From: Kappaphycus alvarezii
Lineage: Eukaryota > Rhodophyta > Florideophyceae > Gigartinales > Solieriaceae
Assembly (NCBI GenBank): GCA_002205965.3
Contig: NADL03000142.1
Span: forward strand, 62,001-126,000
DNA length: 64,000 bases
Reading direction: 5' to 3'
Below, piece after piece: positions 34,948 through 44,227 of the stretch. Both the position numbers and the translations under genes were made by a program. How positions within the stretch are numbered: position 1 is the first letter of the stretch; every line of letters starts with the position of its first letter. The notes beneath the pieces were generated by a model. The model was not told the origin of the DNA and searched no databases. It saw only the letters and a list, made by a program, of their open reading frames with translations.

Positions 34948-35499
34948 TGTGAAAATTGACCAAATATTTTAATCTCTATCCCGGTGTCCTACAGTGATGC
35001 TGAATTGTGGAGCAATATTTTTATTGAGGCCCACAATTTATATTTATTATGAATCATCAAGGAATAATTTTATCTATTTTACACTGGCACTATTTTATGC
35101 TGAATTCAGTGTGAAATAATTTTTATGTCCTACAGTTGGGTTTTTATATTATACAGGCTATAATTATTACATTTATGCTACCAACAAATTATTATCTGGA
35201 TGATTGCTTACCTGGAAAATACTGCAATAATTATTGCTGAGCCTAAATTATGTCTACCAAAATTATTGAACGGCTCACCTGATTTTTGTAGCAGGTTCAC
35301 CCTGCGTAGTAAGTATAAGTAGTCTAGGTTGTTAGAAATATTTTTACATCCTCGGGCTATCGAAATATTCCCCTCGATCAGATATTATTAAATTTGGTTT
35401 TCTATTCATTATTCATTCTAAGTCCGATTGTGGCATTTATTTATTATCAAGTTGGAACTATTTATTATTATTTGGATCTACCTATCCAATTATTTTGCA
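34948..35499 (+). repeat. Copia-2 3' LTR
   Basis: 552 bp, followed by GTAGA and the resumed RT of LINE-D. Confidence 0.95.
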
Positions 35500-36500
35500 G
35501 TAGACCTGCTTTTCTGAACGCAGTGAGACAGCTACTCCCAGAGTTCCAGCCTTGGGTCTCACATTGTTACGCAAACGAGAGCCCGCATTCCTGTGGATTG
35601 GTCGTCACATCATAAGAAGCGCCTGCGGGAGGCAGTAGGGAAACAACCTCAGAGGCCTCCTCTTCGACATGTTGTTGCACCCCATTATCCTCAAACAACA
35701 AGAACCCTTCAGTTCCTCCTCCTCGCCTGCCTTGACCCGTCGATGTAGTGACAGGGTCACGGAGGCGGACATACGTTTCTGGTTTCCCCTTTCCTTCTCT
35801 CCAAACTCCGTTTAGATTCCCCCCGCTAGAAGTGTCAGACGACCCAGTAAACTACCCCATCATACCCCCCGTATCAATGGAGGAACCGAACTTTCTGATG
35901 TCATGTTCGTAAATCCCCTCGCGCCTTCTAATAGGAGAGTGTGTACTTTCAATCCACTCACCTCCCTCAACGTAGCAATATCCGCCAAGCGCAGACGATA
36001 TGAACCTTAGCTCATGACTTCTGATAGGGCAAGGCTTGTCTATATTACTATATCCACCCTCGGGGCTCGCATCCAGACGCGTATGCGGTGCTGACCCATG
36101 TCGTCCGGAAAGCGGCCGTTCGATCCATAAGACCTATGGGAAGGGGGAAAATGTGGGACTATGGGAAGGATAGAGCGGTGCTAACCCAAAGGCACGATGC
36201 CGCGGGCGTCATGTCTAACGCGGCAAGCCTGCTCGCTGCATTGAGCCAGCCCTGTAAGGAATGTTACTTACTGTTACCCAGTGACGACTTGTCCCGCATT
36301 ACACACTCTCAGCGGCGTGGATACAACCGACTACATCTTCCATGCATTAATATAACCCAAAAATTTCTCTTTGAATAATAAGCTATCAACATTCTTGAGT
36401 ATACAGTAGGTGTATTTAACCCTTGTTCGTAAGTTGTATCAGCTCTTTCGCATTTTTCCTCGAGTACCGCTACGCGTTCTAAGGTATTACTTGAATGAAC

Positions 36501-36661
36501 AGGCCTGCTTGATGGATGGCTTCAAGGTAGCCTTTCAGGGAGCGTTGTTCCTTCCCCATTACTGCGTCGGCATACCTTTTTGAGTGGATTGAGGTTGCCT
36601 GGAAAACAGTTGGATAGATCGGATATATCTTCCAAGAATAAAACACCCGAACATTTCCCCG
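36501..36661 (+). repeat. Retroposed tail R1 (copy e), 161 bp, longest bounded copy
   Basis: Perfect 9-bp direct repeat TGAATGAAC (36492-36500, 36662-36670). Begins GGCCTGCTTGATGGATGG, includes TTCCTTCCCCATTACTG, TTGCCTGGAAAAC and GGATATATCTTCCAAG, ends CCCGAACATTTCCCCG. Confidence 0.85.
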
Positions 36662-36734
36662 TGAATGAACCTGTACTGTATACATACATATGTCCAGTAC
36701 TGTACATAATGTGTATGGCTTTATCTAGAAACAA

Positions 36735-37015
36735 TAATGTGGTGGTAAATCTTTATGGGTTGTACAATGTTGCACAGAAGCGTGGGGAGGGTATTCATAA
36801 ATTAACTATGGATGCGGTCGGCGGGTGGAAACCTGTCGCGCCTGTATTACTTGGAGACTAAACGCAAAACGGGTAACGAAGTCACGGGGCTCCTGTTGAG
36901 GGAGGAACCGCCACGCGAAGCAGCGAAAGAAGCAAGACGGCGGAAAAACCCTTGCCGTCGTCGCCCAAGGCGCCATAGATATCAATCCCGACGGGGAAAC
37001 AATTAAGCGTCATTT
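36735..37015 (-). mobile_element. LINE-2 3'-end fragment
   Basis: Minus strand repeats 15240-15487 closely, including the R-D-F-V-T-R-F-A-F C-terminus and the TAAAGATTTACCACC end. The apparent plus-strand ORFs here are antisense shadows. Confidence 0.75.
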
Positions 37016-37221
37016 TTTCTTCTAATCTTCTACTAAGGGAAATTTGGGTGTTTTTAATGCATGAAAAATATGGTCAGCTGTTCCCTAAGGGATGTCATGA
37101 TGGTAAAGGCTTACAATATAAAGGGTTGGTGGGAAGTTGTCAAAACGCTAGAAAACTGACGGGAGGCCGGCCAACAGGCACGCTGCATTGGACATTACTG
37201 CTGCTGCGGCATGACGCTGTG

Positions 37222-38283
37222 TTAATATTTCTTTGACCTTTGCGTAGGTCTCCTTGCCCTCGTAGCGACGTTGCATGCGACGTCGGTTAGCAACGCGTGG
37301 GCGTCCGGGTGCCATCCCCGAGAGATAGGGACGGGCACTAGCCTACTTCCGGCGGAAGACGCGATAAAGGACTCGTATCTTCTGTGTTTCGCCGTTCTTG
37401 CCGCGTTAAGCGAGGTGAGTGGGTTGAATGTCCTCACTCTCCTGTTCGAGGGCGCTAGTGGGTTGACAAAGGTGACGTCGAAGAAGTCTGTTCTGCCGGT
37501 TCGTCCCATTGCGCGAATATCAGGTCTTGTGCGGTGGACCCCTTCTCGCGGCTCGATGACTGGATGTCGCGCGGCTTTCATAAGATCGCTTGCCAATAAA
37601 CGAACCTGACAGTCGTGTCTTCGCGTCCTCTCGCCCCCGTGTAAGCAGTGCAACAGATGGTCGCCGAAACAGTCGAGAGTTTCGGGGCAGTTCCGCTTGG
37701 GGCATGGTGTTTCCGGAGGGAAGAGCGGGACTTGGCAATAGTATTGGAACCATATTGAGAATTCTCTTGGTTCAATGCTAGTCTTAAGGCCCGGAGATGG
37801 GGTGCAGTACACCCAATCTTTCGCGCCGGGGAGCCCCATGGAGGCACGGAAGGCCTGCCGTCTATTGTCGCCCACATCGATCTCCTCTTGCACCCGCTCG
37901 TGGATGGCGTCCGATAGTGTCTTCTGTGATGGTGTTTTGTTTGAGCAGAGGGCACTAAAGGGGATAATCCTGGACTGGGAGCAAGAGAGGGACCAAATCT
38001 GGTGCGCCTCGACGATGTCTCGGTACGTTGAGAGATCCGTAATTGCCGCTGGAGGAGGGCTGCACACAGCCTGTTGGACGCTGCGCTGGAGGCGAGGAAG
38101 GCTGCAGCTGCAATTGACTTCGCCGAAGTGAGTCCAATTCCCAGTGATGGCTTCTTGGCGGTGATCGGTTTCATGGGCAACTGCAGTTCTCGAAATATGT
38201 CGGGGTCGAGGACGCCCCCAGCCAGTGTGCGCACACAGTTCTCTATCATTGCATCGAATATTGCAGCGCCTTCCGCAGTGCAA
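37222..38283 (-). pseudogene. LINE-B C-terminal part: zinc knuckle and restriction-like endonuclease
   Basis: 353-codon open stretch; the authentic frame starts near residue 90. C-P-K-R-N-C ... D-H-L-L-H-C is the C-x4-C-x9-H-x3-C knuckle (~37700-37650), followed by T-R-R-H-D. T-R-P-D-I near 37535 and F-F-D-V-T-F near 37490 form the PD-(D/E)XK core. N-P-L-T-S-L-N, K-H-R-R-Y-E and P-V-P-I-S-R-G-W-H-P-D are a conserved C-terminal segment also present in LINE-D, E and H. It nicks DNA and anchors the RT in related elements. A frame break near 37222 separates the last ~25 codons. Confidence 0.8.
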
Positions 38284-38299
38284 GCTGGTGGCACCACCC

Positions 38300-39272
38300 G
38301 TAACAGGTATCCGAGCTTACAGACCCGAAACAGTTGCGCAGGAGCTGGAACGCGATGTGCGTGTTCCCCAAGGCGATGATAGTGTCGAGGAACGGCTTCA
38401 GGGACTTCACATGGCCTGTGAAGTGCTGTTGGGTAAACCGGCACCAACCGGAGCGTTCAGGACAACTGTGCCCTCGCTGTACTCCTGTGTGAGTTCTGTT
38501 GGATAGAGGCGTTGCACTGACTCCAGTGGTGGAGTTGGCCACCAGATTCTGCATTTCGGCACTGCTAGGTGCAGACCCAGAGCTGTGGCCTCTGGCGATG
38601 ACAAGATGTCCAGTGCCTTGCGGAGCTGGTCGTGTTTTGCGATGATGTACCCATCATCATGGTACCAGAGTTGGAACAGCAGGTTGCCGAGTTGCTGCTC
38701 TTCGTCATCCCCTGATTTCAATAACCGTTGGATTTTGAGGATAACGGGGTGCAGCGCAAGATCGAAAAGGAGCCCACCGAGATTGTCCCTTGTTGCGTTC
38801 CTTGCACGCTTCGGATTATATGGCTGCCAAACCACAAGAAAGCGGGCTCATGTGCATAGCAGTATGCCACCCACGGGAACAGGTCGGGGAACTGGTGTTT
38901 GACTGCTGCCAGGAAAGCTGTCCGACTGCACAAATTGAATGCATTTTTGAGATCGACAGTCAGCAATGCGTATTCGGAGGTGTGCCCAAACTTCTGTACG
39001 ACCCTTCGGACTCCATGGACGACGGTATCAGTGCCGGATCGGGTAGCAATGCCAACCTGCAGCGGTTGTAGGTATTTAGCTGCTCTCGCGGAGGCTCTTG
39101 TCATCAGGCAACTACCAGTCAATCTGCGCAGCGTTTCTCCTACGGCTATTGGCCTGGGTGTCCGGTCTTTTTTGGCCAAAGGGGTTAGGGGCGCTCCAGC
39201 TATCCAAGGTGCAAGAGCGGCTGGGGCCTTGCCGGCTGCTAGGGTGTTCACCATTTTAGACAAGGCTGCCAA
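38300..39272 (-). pseudogene. LINE-B reverse transcriptase domain (in pieces)
   Basis: Frames 39272-38718 and 38835-38407 overlap at one frameshift. Conserved R-P-I-A-V-G-E-T-L-R-R (~39150), G-T-D-T-V-V-H-G, motif A L-T-V-D-L-K-N-A-F-N (~38960), motif B around V-Q-G-T-Q-Q-G (~38800, where the frame breaks), and the catalytic Y-H-D-D-G-Y-I (~38655), then P-K-C-R-I-W-W-P-T-P. The post-palm segment 38447-38070 (K-P-S-L-G-I-G-L-T-S-A-K) lies in another frame. Synthesises cDNA from element RNA at the nicked target. Confidence 0.85.
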
Positions 39273-40019
39273 AAATCCGGACGGGCCAGATGAAGACGGG
39301 GCTCGCAGAAGTTCGACGAGGTGGCAAGGTTTGAGACCGGAGCCCCCGCAGAGGAACCTGGTTTAAACCCACGAACAGCGTCGAGCACCTCCTTCTCCGT
39401 GAAGTCGCGGAAGGGCGAGATATTGTCTAGTGGGGTGTGGTGCGCTGCCTAGTCGTTGGGAGCTTGTTGCGGGTGCTTCGCGAGGAGTGCCTGGACGACC
39501 TCGGGGGTGGGTGGTAAGACGCCCAACGAGCCGAGCGCCTGTGCTGCCTTTCCATATGCCCCCTCCTTGGCCAGTTTAGTAGCTCTGCTGATATTTACCC
39601 GTTGCTGGTCGGAGATAGGCGGCGTAGCCGCAGCGCGTGGGGGAGACGTACTGACGGCCTGTTCCCACAAAGTCATGTATTGGCCGGATAGTTCTACCCG
39701 CTCTTTCATTGCTTCTGCAATCGATTGCGGGCGGCGTTCGAGAGAACAGGAGCTGGGGAGGGACATGTCCGAAAACATCACTGCCGGAAACAGGAATACT
39801 TTGGCAATGTCTGCACTCGTTGGGGTTGTCCAGATGTGCAGGCGGCAACTGCCTCCTCCATTGTCTTGGCATACAACTCGGCGAGTAGTCCCCGGAATTT
39901 TGTTGGGATATGTGCCATGACGGGAGTGTGCGTTGTGAATATGTCTTGGATAGGTGGCAGTGGCTGTATCTCCGGTGTCGATGGTTGAGCGTCTGCCTCT
40001 GGTGGCAATGGTTGAGCGA

Positions 40020-40664
40020 CTACCGCGGGTGCTGGTGATGAAAGAGCCGCGGGGACAGGGGCCTTTGGTGGGGGAATACAAGGTGTGGTACACCCAGTGT
40101 TTGCCGGTGGGGCGGGGTCGTCTGGGACGGGGACTGGGGAGGCTGTCGTCGGGGTAATGGGCTGCGCAGTTGTGTCTTGTGTAGTGGTAGGTACCGCCTC
40201 GGCGCCGTATGGACTGTGCATCTTGGGCACTTTGAGTAGGAGAACTCGAAGAGGCCGTTTGCCGTCGGGCCGGAAGCCTTAGAGCCTATGTACTGGTTGT
40301 GACAACCACAGTACCAGTAGCCCACCTGTGCGAGATAGCTCATCAACTTGCCGTGCTGATGCGCCTTTGGTTGTCCCATCTTGGACCCGACGCTGTGTGT
40401 AGTACGAAGGTGGGCCAGTAGACTGGCGACTGTTCGTATTCCCGGCCTCAGCGATGGGCACAGCGGGCAATATCCGGGCCTTGGTAGTAGCCTTGTCGAG
40501 TTGGTGCCTGACATCGGGCTTTCTGACAGCCATTTTCCGTCATCCCCTTCGATGGGCTTGTGTTTCTAGGTGGCGCAAGTGCTCCATGATTACAGTATGT
40601 CCGAAAGTGGCCACGTGGGGGCTTAGTAACAAATTTCCGCCTCCCTGAGGTCTTAAAGCAGTGC
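40020..40664 (-). pseudogene. LINE-B N-terminal region with C2H2 zinc finger
   Basis: Starts M-H-C-F-K-T-S near 40664 (LINE-A has M-H-C-F-R-T-S at the matching place) and changes frame near 40500. The finger is C-P-L-C-P-S followed by L-L-A-H-L-R-T-T-H (C-x2-C-x15-H-x4-H) near 40460-40390; a second Cys/His cluster (W-Y-C-G-C-H, K-C-P-R-C) follows, then a Pro-rich linker to ~39900. Such fingers bind the target site in R2-like LINEs. Confidence 0.7.
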
Positions 40665-41233
40665 ACCCTACTAAACGATTGGGCTTATTACAGTGCTGTA
40701 TGCCAAACCTCGGACTCGACCTGTACGCCGGTATGCACCTCGGACCTCCTTTTTCAACAGTGTAATTGTCACCAAACCTGGGTTCCAGGTGGCCACTTGT
40801 AGTTGATCAAAAAAATTGACCGTTTCAATATTCGAACTTGCCGGCGGAGTTCGGCTCTTGGGAAGTGAGGATCGGCGGCGGGGAGGAGAAGTGTTGGACG
40901 CCTACAGCGTGATCGCCTCTCGAGTAGCCAAAAAGAGGTGGAGATGCGAAAGCTGAAAGGTGGTCAAGGCGGGTGTTGGGCGTTGAGCATCAAAGTGAGA
41001 GTAGCGTGATACTTACACCAGATGAACGCGGTGGAAGGAGAATGTCAGTGGGAAAACAAAGGAAATCGCCTTGCGAGGTCAGCTTGTTGAATGGCACCGC
41101 CCGCCTCGTGGCGGCTCCTCGCGGCCCCGCAACGACGGGGGGACGAAGAGGGGGGCGGGGGGAGGAAGGGAGGGAATTCGTAGTTTAAGTGACTCCACAG
41201 TATCCATCATCTTCTACTTGAATGTACAGTACA

Positions 41234-41253
41234 GTACAGTATATATACTGTAC
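41234..41253. repeat. Perfect 20-bp palindrome
   Basis: GTACAGTATATATACTGTAC, flanked by further GTACA/TGTAC repeats (41224-41262), just upstream of the LINE-B insertion. Related CTGTACTGTACAGTAC strings occur at 14415 and 36673. Confidence 0.7.
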
Positions 41254-41653
41254 AGTACACAGTATGTGGTAGCAGCAATACCCTTCACTTGGTCGAACTT
41301 AGGCCTTTGACATGGACGGAATGGTCTGACGGCGTCGATGACGCCGTTGACCAAGCGGAGGAGCTGAACCTTGCGAGGCGGTGGTTCAGTAAGTACGAAT
41401 GGTGTGTGGCGTCTGTCACAGATGCTAGCCCATGTTTACCCCGTAGTCACTATCTGGGTAATTCTGGAACCTAGCCGTACTTATATCCAAAATGCAAGCC
41501 ATCCAAACATTTACCCCATTGGAAAAGTGGTCTCAAGGCTCTCCAAGACCCCAGCAACTTCATGGCTGAGAGGCGTAGGAGACACCGTCATTCTGAGTTT
41601 CATTCCATATGGACACGTGTCTCATAGTTCGTCCTCCGGTACACAGATCAGTT

Positions 41654-41768
41654 CCTTCCCCATTACGCTGTAGGTATACCCTTTTTTGAGTCGATTGCGG
41701 TTGTCTGGAAAACCATGGGATAGGTCGGAAATATCTTTCCAACAGTAAAACACCCAAACGTTTTCCCC
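41654..41768 (+). repeat. Retroposed tail R1 (copy f), 115 bp
   Basis: Starts CCTTCCCCATTACGCTG, ends CACCCAAACGTTTTCCCC; flanks AGATCAGTT and AGATCTGTT (41645-41653, 41769-41777), one mismatch. Its 5' end is 46 bp shorter than copy e, as expected for 5' truncation. Confidence 0.8.
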
Positions 41769-41807
41769 AGATCTGTTATGACGAATCATCCCAAAATACG
41801 AATCACT

Positions 41808-41886
41808 AGCAAAAGCGATGGCTGTCCTGAAGGTAGCTTTTTAGGGAGCATAGTTCCTTCCCCATTACTGTGTCGGTATAGCCTTT
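41808..41886 (+). repeat. Retroposed tail R1 (copy g), 5' part only
   Basis: GATGGCTGTCCTGAAGGTAG...TATAGCCTTTTTGA matches the first half of copy e, then switches to LINE-E sequence at ~41887. Confidence 0.6.
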
Positions 41887-43008
41887 TTGAATATTTCGAC
41901 AGCTTAATCAAGAACTGCTGCCGTACTTTAGCGGGTGGAATGCTAGACAATCTATATTCAAGGAGCTGCAACTGCCCATTAAGCCACTACAGGTAAAGAA
42001 GCCGACCTTGGGAATCGGCCTCACCTCTGCGCGAGACGTCGCCGCCGCTTCGTTTCTTGCGTCTAGCGCCGCGACGCAGCAGTTATGCGAGAAGTCTTTG
42101 CCGTCCTGTGTTCAAGACCTGACTCAGTATGAGGATGCCACAGCCGCCTTTGCCCATGGAGCGCCTCTTGTCGACCCTCAGAACGAATTCCGTTTAGCAA
42201 TTTCTGCTCCCCCAACCACCATCGCAGAAGAAGCTTACAGACGCAATTCCTATGGCTGCGCAAGAGGCCTTGCCGCTCGGAAACATCCGCACACCGCGCC
42301 TTCCACGCTAGCATGTCCCTCCCCGGAGCCAAAGGCTGGGTCTACTGTGCACTTTGCCCAGGATTGAGGACGCACATCAAGAGCAAAGATTTCTCCGTGT
42401 GGTTCCAATGCTTTTGCCAAACCTTTATTCGCCCCAGGTACCCTTGCCCAAAAGCAGGGTGTCCTGAAATGCTGGATATCTACGGGAACCACTTGCTACA
42501 TTGTCGCTTTGGCTGCGAGCGGAATACTCGCCACAACAACCAGGTGACTTTACTGGGAACGATCTCGCAAGAGCTGCCCGACGTCCTTCCATTGAACCTC
42601 GTTTACACTTCCAAAACAGGACAAGCCGGATATCAGGGCGATGGGAGCCGTCAGTGGCACGGATTATTTCGACATAACCTTTGTCAACCCGTCGCTCCGT
42701 CAGCAAGAGCCAGGGCTTTCAACCCACTCACAAGCCTCAACGTAGCCCACGCAGAGAAGCAGCGGAAATACCAAGGGTTCCTTGCTGAACTGCCTGGGAG
42801 AAACAGGCTAGTTCCTGTTCCCATCTCAACGCTTGGAGGATGGCATCCGGCGGCGTCTCCGTCGTCAAGGAACTCGCGAGAACTGTTGCCACTCGCGCAA
42901 TGGAACGGTTTTCGAAGGTTTGATGCATTCTTTTACAGCGGCACTCCGCATTGACAGTAACCTCCAATGCCGCTTGTTTGCTGGCTGGCCTCCCTCCACC
43001 TTCTAGTA
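41887..43008 (+). mobile_element. LINE-E: 5'-truncated R2-type LINE end
   Basis: Begins in the post-RT segment (I-K-N-C-C-R-T-L-A-G-G-M-L-D, as in LINE-B), continues through the ORFs 42008-42367 and 42313-42954 and ends at the C-terminus S-N-A-A-C-L-L-A-G-L-P-P-P (~43000). A LINE-B-type tail in opposite orientation abuts at 43013. Confidence 0.8.
42313..42954 (+). pseudogene. LINE-E zinc knuckle/endonuclease part
   Basis: 213-codon open frame. C-P-K-A-G-C ... N-H-L-L-H-C and T-R-H-N-N-Q are intact; the endonuclease core is not in this frame (where LINE-B has T-R-P-D-I ... F-D-V-T-F, this copy reads T-S-K-T-G-Q and G-L-F-R-H-N-L), indicating two compensating frameshifts. N-P-L-T-S-L-N, K-Q-R-K-Y-Q and P-V-P-I-S follow in frame. 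Not functional. Confidence 0.75.
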
Positions 43009-43012
43009 GATG

Positions 43013-43170
43013 GGGAAATTTGGGGTGTTTTTAATGCATGAAAAATATGGTCAGCTGTTCCCTAAGGGATGTCGTGATGGTAAAGGCTTACAATATAAAG
43101 GGTTGGCGGAAGTTGTCAAAACGCTAGAAAACTGACGGGAGGCCGGCCAACAGGCACGCTGCATTGGATT
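43013..43170 (-). repeat. LINE-B-type 3' end fragment
   Basis: About 155 bp, roughly 95% or more identical to 37034-37192: C-terminal codons (S-N-A-A-C-L-L-A-G-L-P-S-V-F), stop and 3' UTR ending ACACCCCAAATTTCCCC. Confidence 0.85.
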
Positions 43171-43216
43171 GGAGTGCCATCTACAGTTTTCGTTGCATTG
43201 TACGGTTTTCGCAAAT

Positions 43217-43306
43217 GGCTTGGCCAATATACGGTATCTACGCTCCGGTACAAATTTACTGGGTACCAACCCACATATCTACCACAGTAAATTAACCCCC
43301 ATTTCA
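43217..43306 (+). repeat. Retroposed tail T3 (copy b)
   Basis: GGCTTGGCCAATATACGG...CCCCCATTTCA; same as 9619-9709 with a few differences. Directly followed by R1 copy h. Confidence 0.85.
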
Positions 43307-43393
43307 GCTTTTTGAATTGATTTGTGGTTGTCTGGAAAAACCATGGGATAGATCGGATACACTTCCAAGGGTAAAACCCCAAACCTTTTCCCT
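43307..43393 (+). repeat. Retroposed tail R1 (copy h)
   Basis: TTGATTTGTGGTTGTCTGG, CCATGGGATAGATCGG, ACTTCCAAGGGTAAAAC, end CCAAACCTTTTCCCT. No clear target duplication. Confidence 0.7.
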
Positions 43394-44095
43394 AGCGACA
43401 GCTCTCAGTAATACTGCCACGCTGGGCCAGATAGTCTCTGTCCCACTTTACAACTTTAAATTAAAAGGTCACCATTCACACCCATTTTAGACTTGATTTG
43501 GTTCTTTAATTTTTGAAAAGTGTGGTTCGGCTATCCCCCGGTGTATGCTAGACATGTCCGGATAATGGGTAATGTGATTCATATTTAAAAGTTTAATGCA
43601 TTCAGTATCTACTACATATAAATAATTCTTGTCGGATTCGTAAATCCTCATGAATGCTAACTTTTTTGCGTCAATAGCTAGAGCGAATAGCAAAACGGAT
43701 ACATATCCGAATCTTCAAAATATTATGCTCAAGTAGCAAATCTCTTTTCAACATTCCGTACATGTTTTCCATTTACTTCCTCTACCAGTACTTTTTTTAC
43801 CCAATGCTATTCTCCCCGTCCGATGGCCCACATTAAAAGTTAACCCCTCCCTGCCCCCCAAAACTTGTCCTGCAATATATTCCCTTCATGACTTCTGCTT
43901 CCAACACACTGGCCAGCCATAGTAACTCAACCAAAAGCCACCCAGCCCAAACTTCATTCTCCTCCCCGGCAATGAATCGACCACACAGGTAACATTCGAG
44001 TCACTGCCCCTCACCCCTTCTTCACCGCCCAACAATTTCCATCAAACCCCTTGAGATCCCCCACCCGAAAACAGTTACATACGGCAACGCAATAA
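43394..44095. other. Upstream region of the DP-like gene
   Basis: No ORF I trust. AT-rich to ~43750, then C-rich. It should hold the promoter and possibly a first exon of the gene at 44096. An ATG at 43972 followed by AG|GTAACA at ~43988 could be a tiny first exon, but this is only a possibility. Confidence 0.4.
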
Positions 44096-44227
44096 CCTCC
44101 GCTGGAGACCGCTGTCGCACTAGTCCAAAACTATCCGTCGAGCACGGAAAGACCCTCAGCTGCCGTCGCAGACGAGATCGCTCTGGAAGTATGCGAGGAT
44201 TTACGCGCGCTTCATCCACATCGTGAC

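Larger units (their letters stand above)
29942..35499 (+). mobile_element. Copia-2: complete copia element, near-identical to copia-1
   Basis: 5558 bp, perfect 5-bp target duplication GTAGA (29937-29941, 35500-35504), LTRs 29942-30493 and 34948-35499 (552 bp each), polypurine tract 34935-34947. About a dozen differences from copia-1 were noticed in the internal region, mostly single-base indels. Inserted into the RT of LINE-D. Confidence 0.95.
29084..36372 (+). mobile_element. LINE-D: R2-type LINE split by copia-2
   Basis: Left part 29084-29941: upstream RT region (V-N-I-K-K-A-T-I-L-A-K-E-G-A-Y near 29155), then RT to L-K-N-T-F-D-I-C-G-R. Right part 35500-36372 resumes exactly: P-A-F-L-N-A-V-R-Q-L-L-P-E-F. 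An internal deletion removes most of the RT palm and endonuclease; F-V-N-P-L-A-P-S-N-R-R (near 35910), H-P-D-A-Y-A-V-L and M-S-N-A-A-S-L-L mark the C-terminus. The 3' UTR ends CATGCATTAATATAACCC..., like LINE-B. R1 copy d interrupts the left part. The 5' limit is not defined. Confidence 0.75.
37035..41208 (-). mobile_element. LINE-B: full-length R2-type LINE (4174 bp), frameshifted
   Basis: Bounded by a perfect 10-bp direct repeat ATCTTCTACT (37025-37034, 41209-41218), so both ends of the family are defined here. Order on the minus strand: ~540-bp leader, start near 40664 (M-H-C-F-K-T-S), C2H2 zinc finger, Pro/Ala-rich linker, RT, zinc knuckle, restriction-like endonuclease, C-terminus S-N-A-A-C-L-L-A-G-L-P-S-V-F (stop near 37150), 115-bp 3' UTR ending TTAAAAACACCCAAATTTCCCTT. 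No poly(A). Single-ORF N-terminal-finger/C-terminal-endonuclease architecture is that of R2-like LINEs. Frameshifts break the ORF, so it depends on other copies. Confidence 0.9.

Noticed and set aside
36812..37006. Plus-strand ORF with Y-L-E-T-K-R-K-T, also seen on the minus strand near 15.3 kb
   Set aside because: Repeated only because it is the antisense of the LINE-2 C-terminus.
43487..43693. Minus-strand 68-codon ORF upstream of the DP-like gene
   Set aside because: Short, AT-rich, no recognisable family; could not be told from chance.
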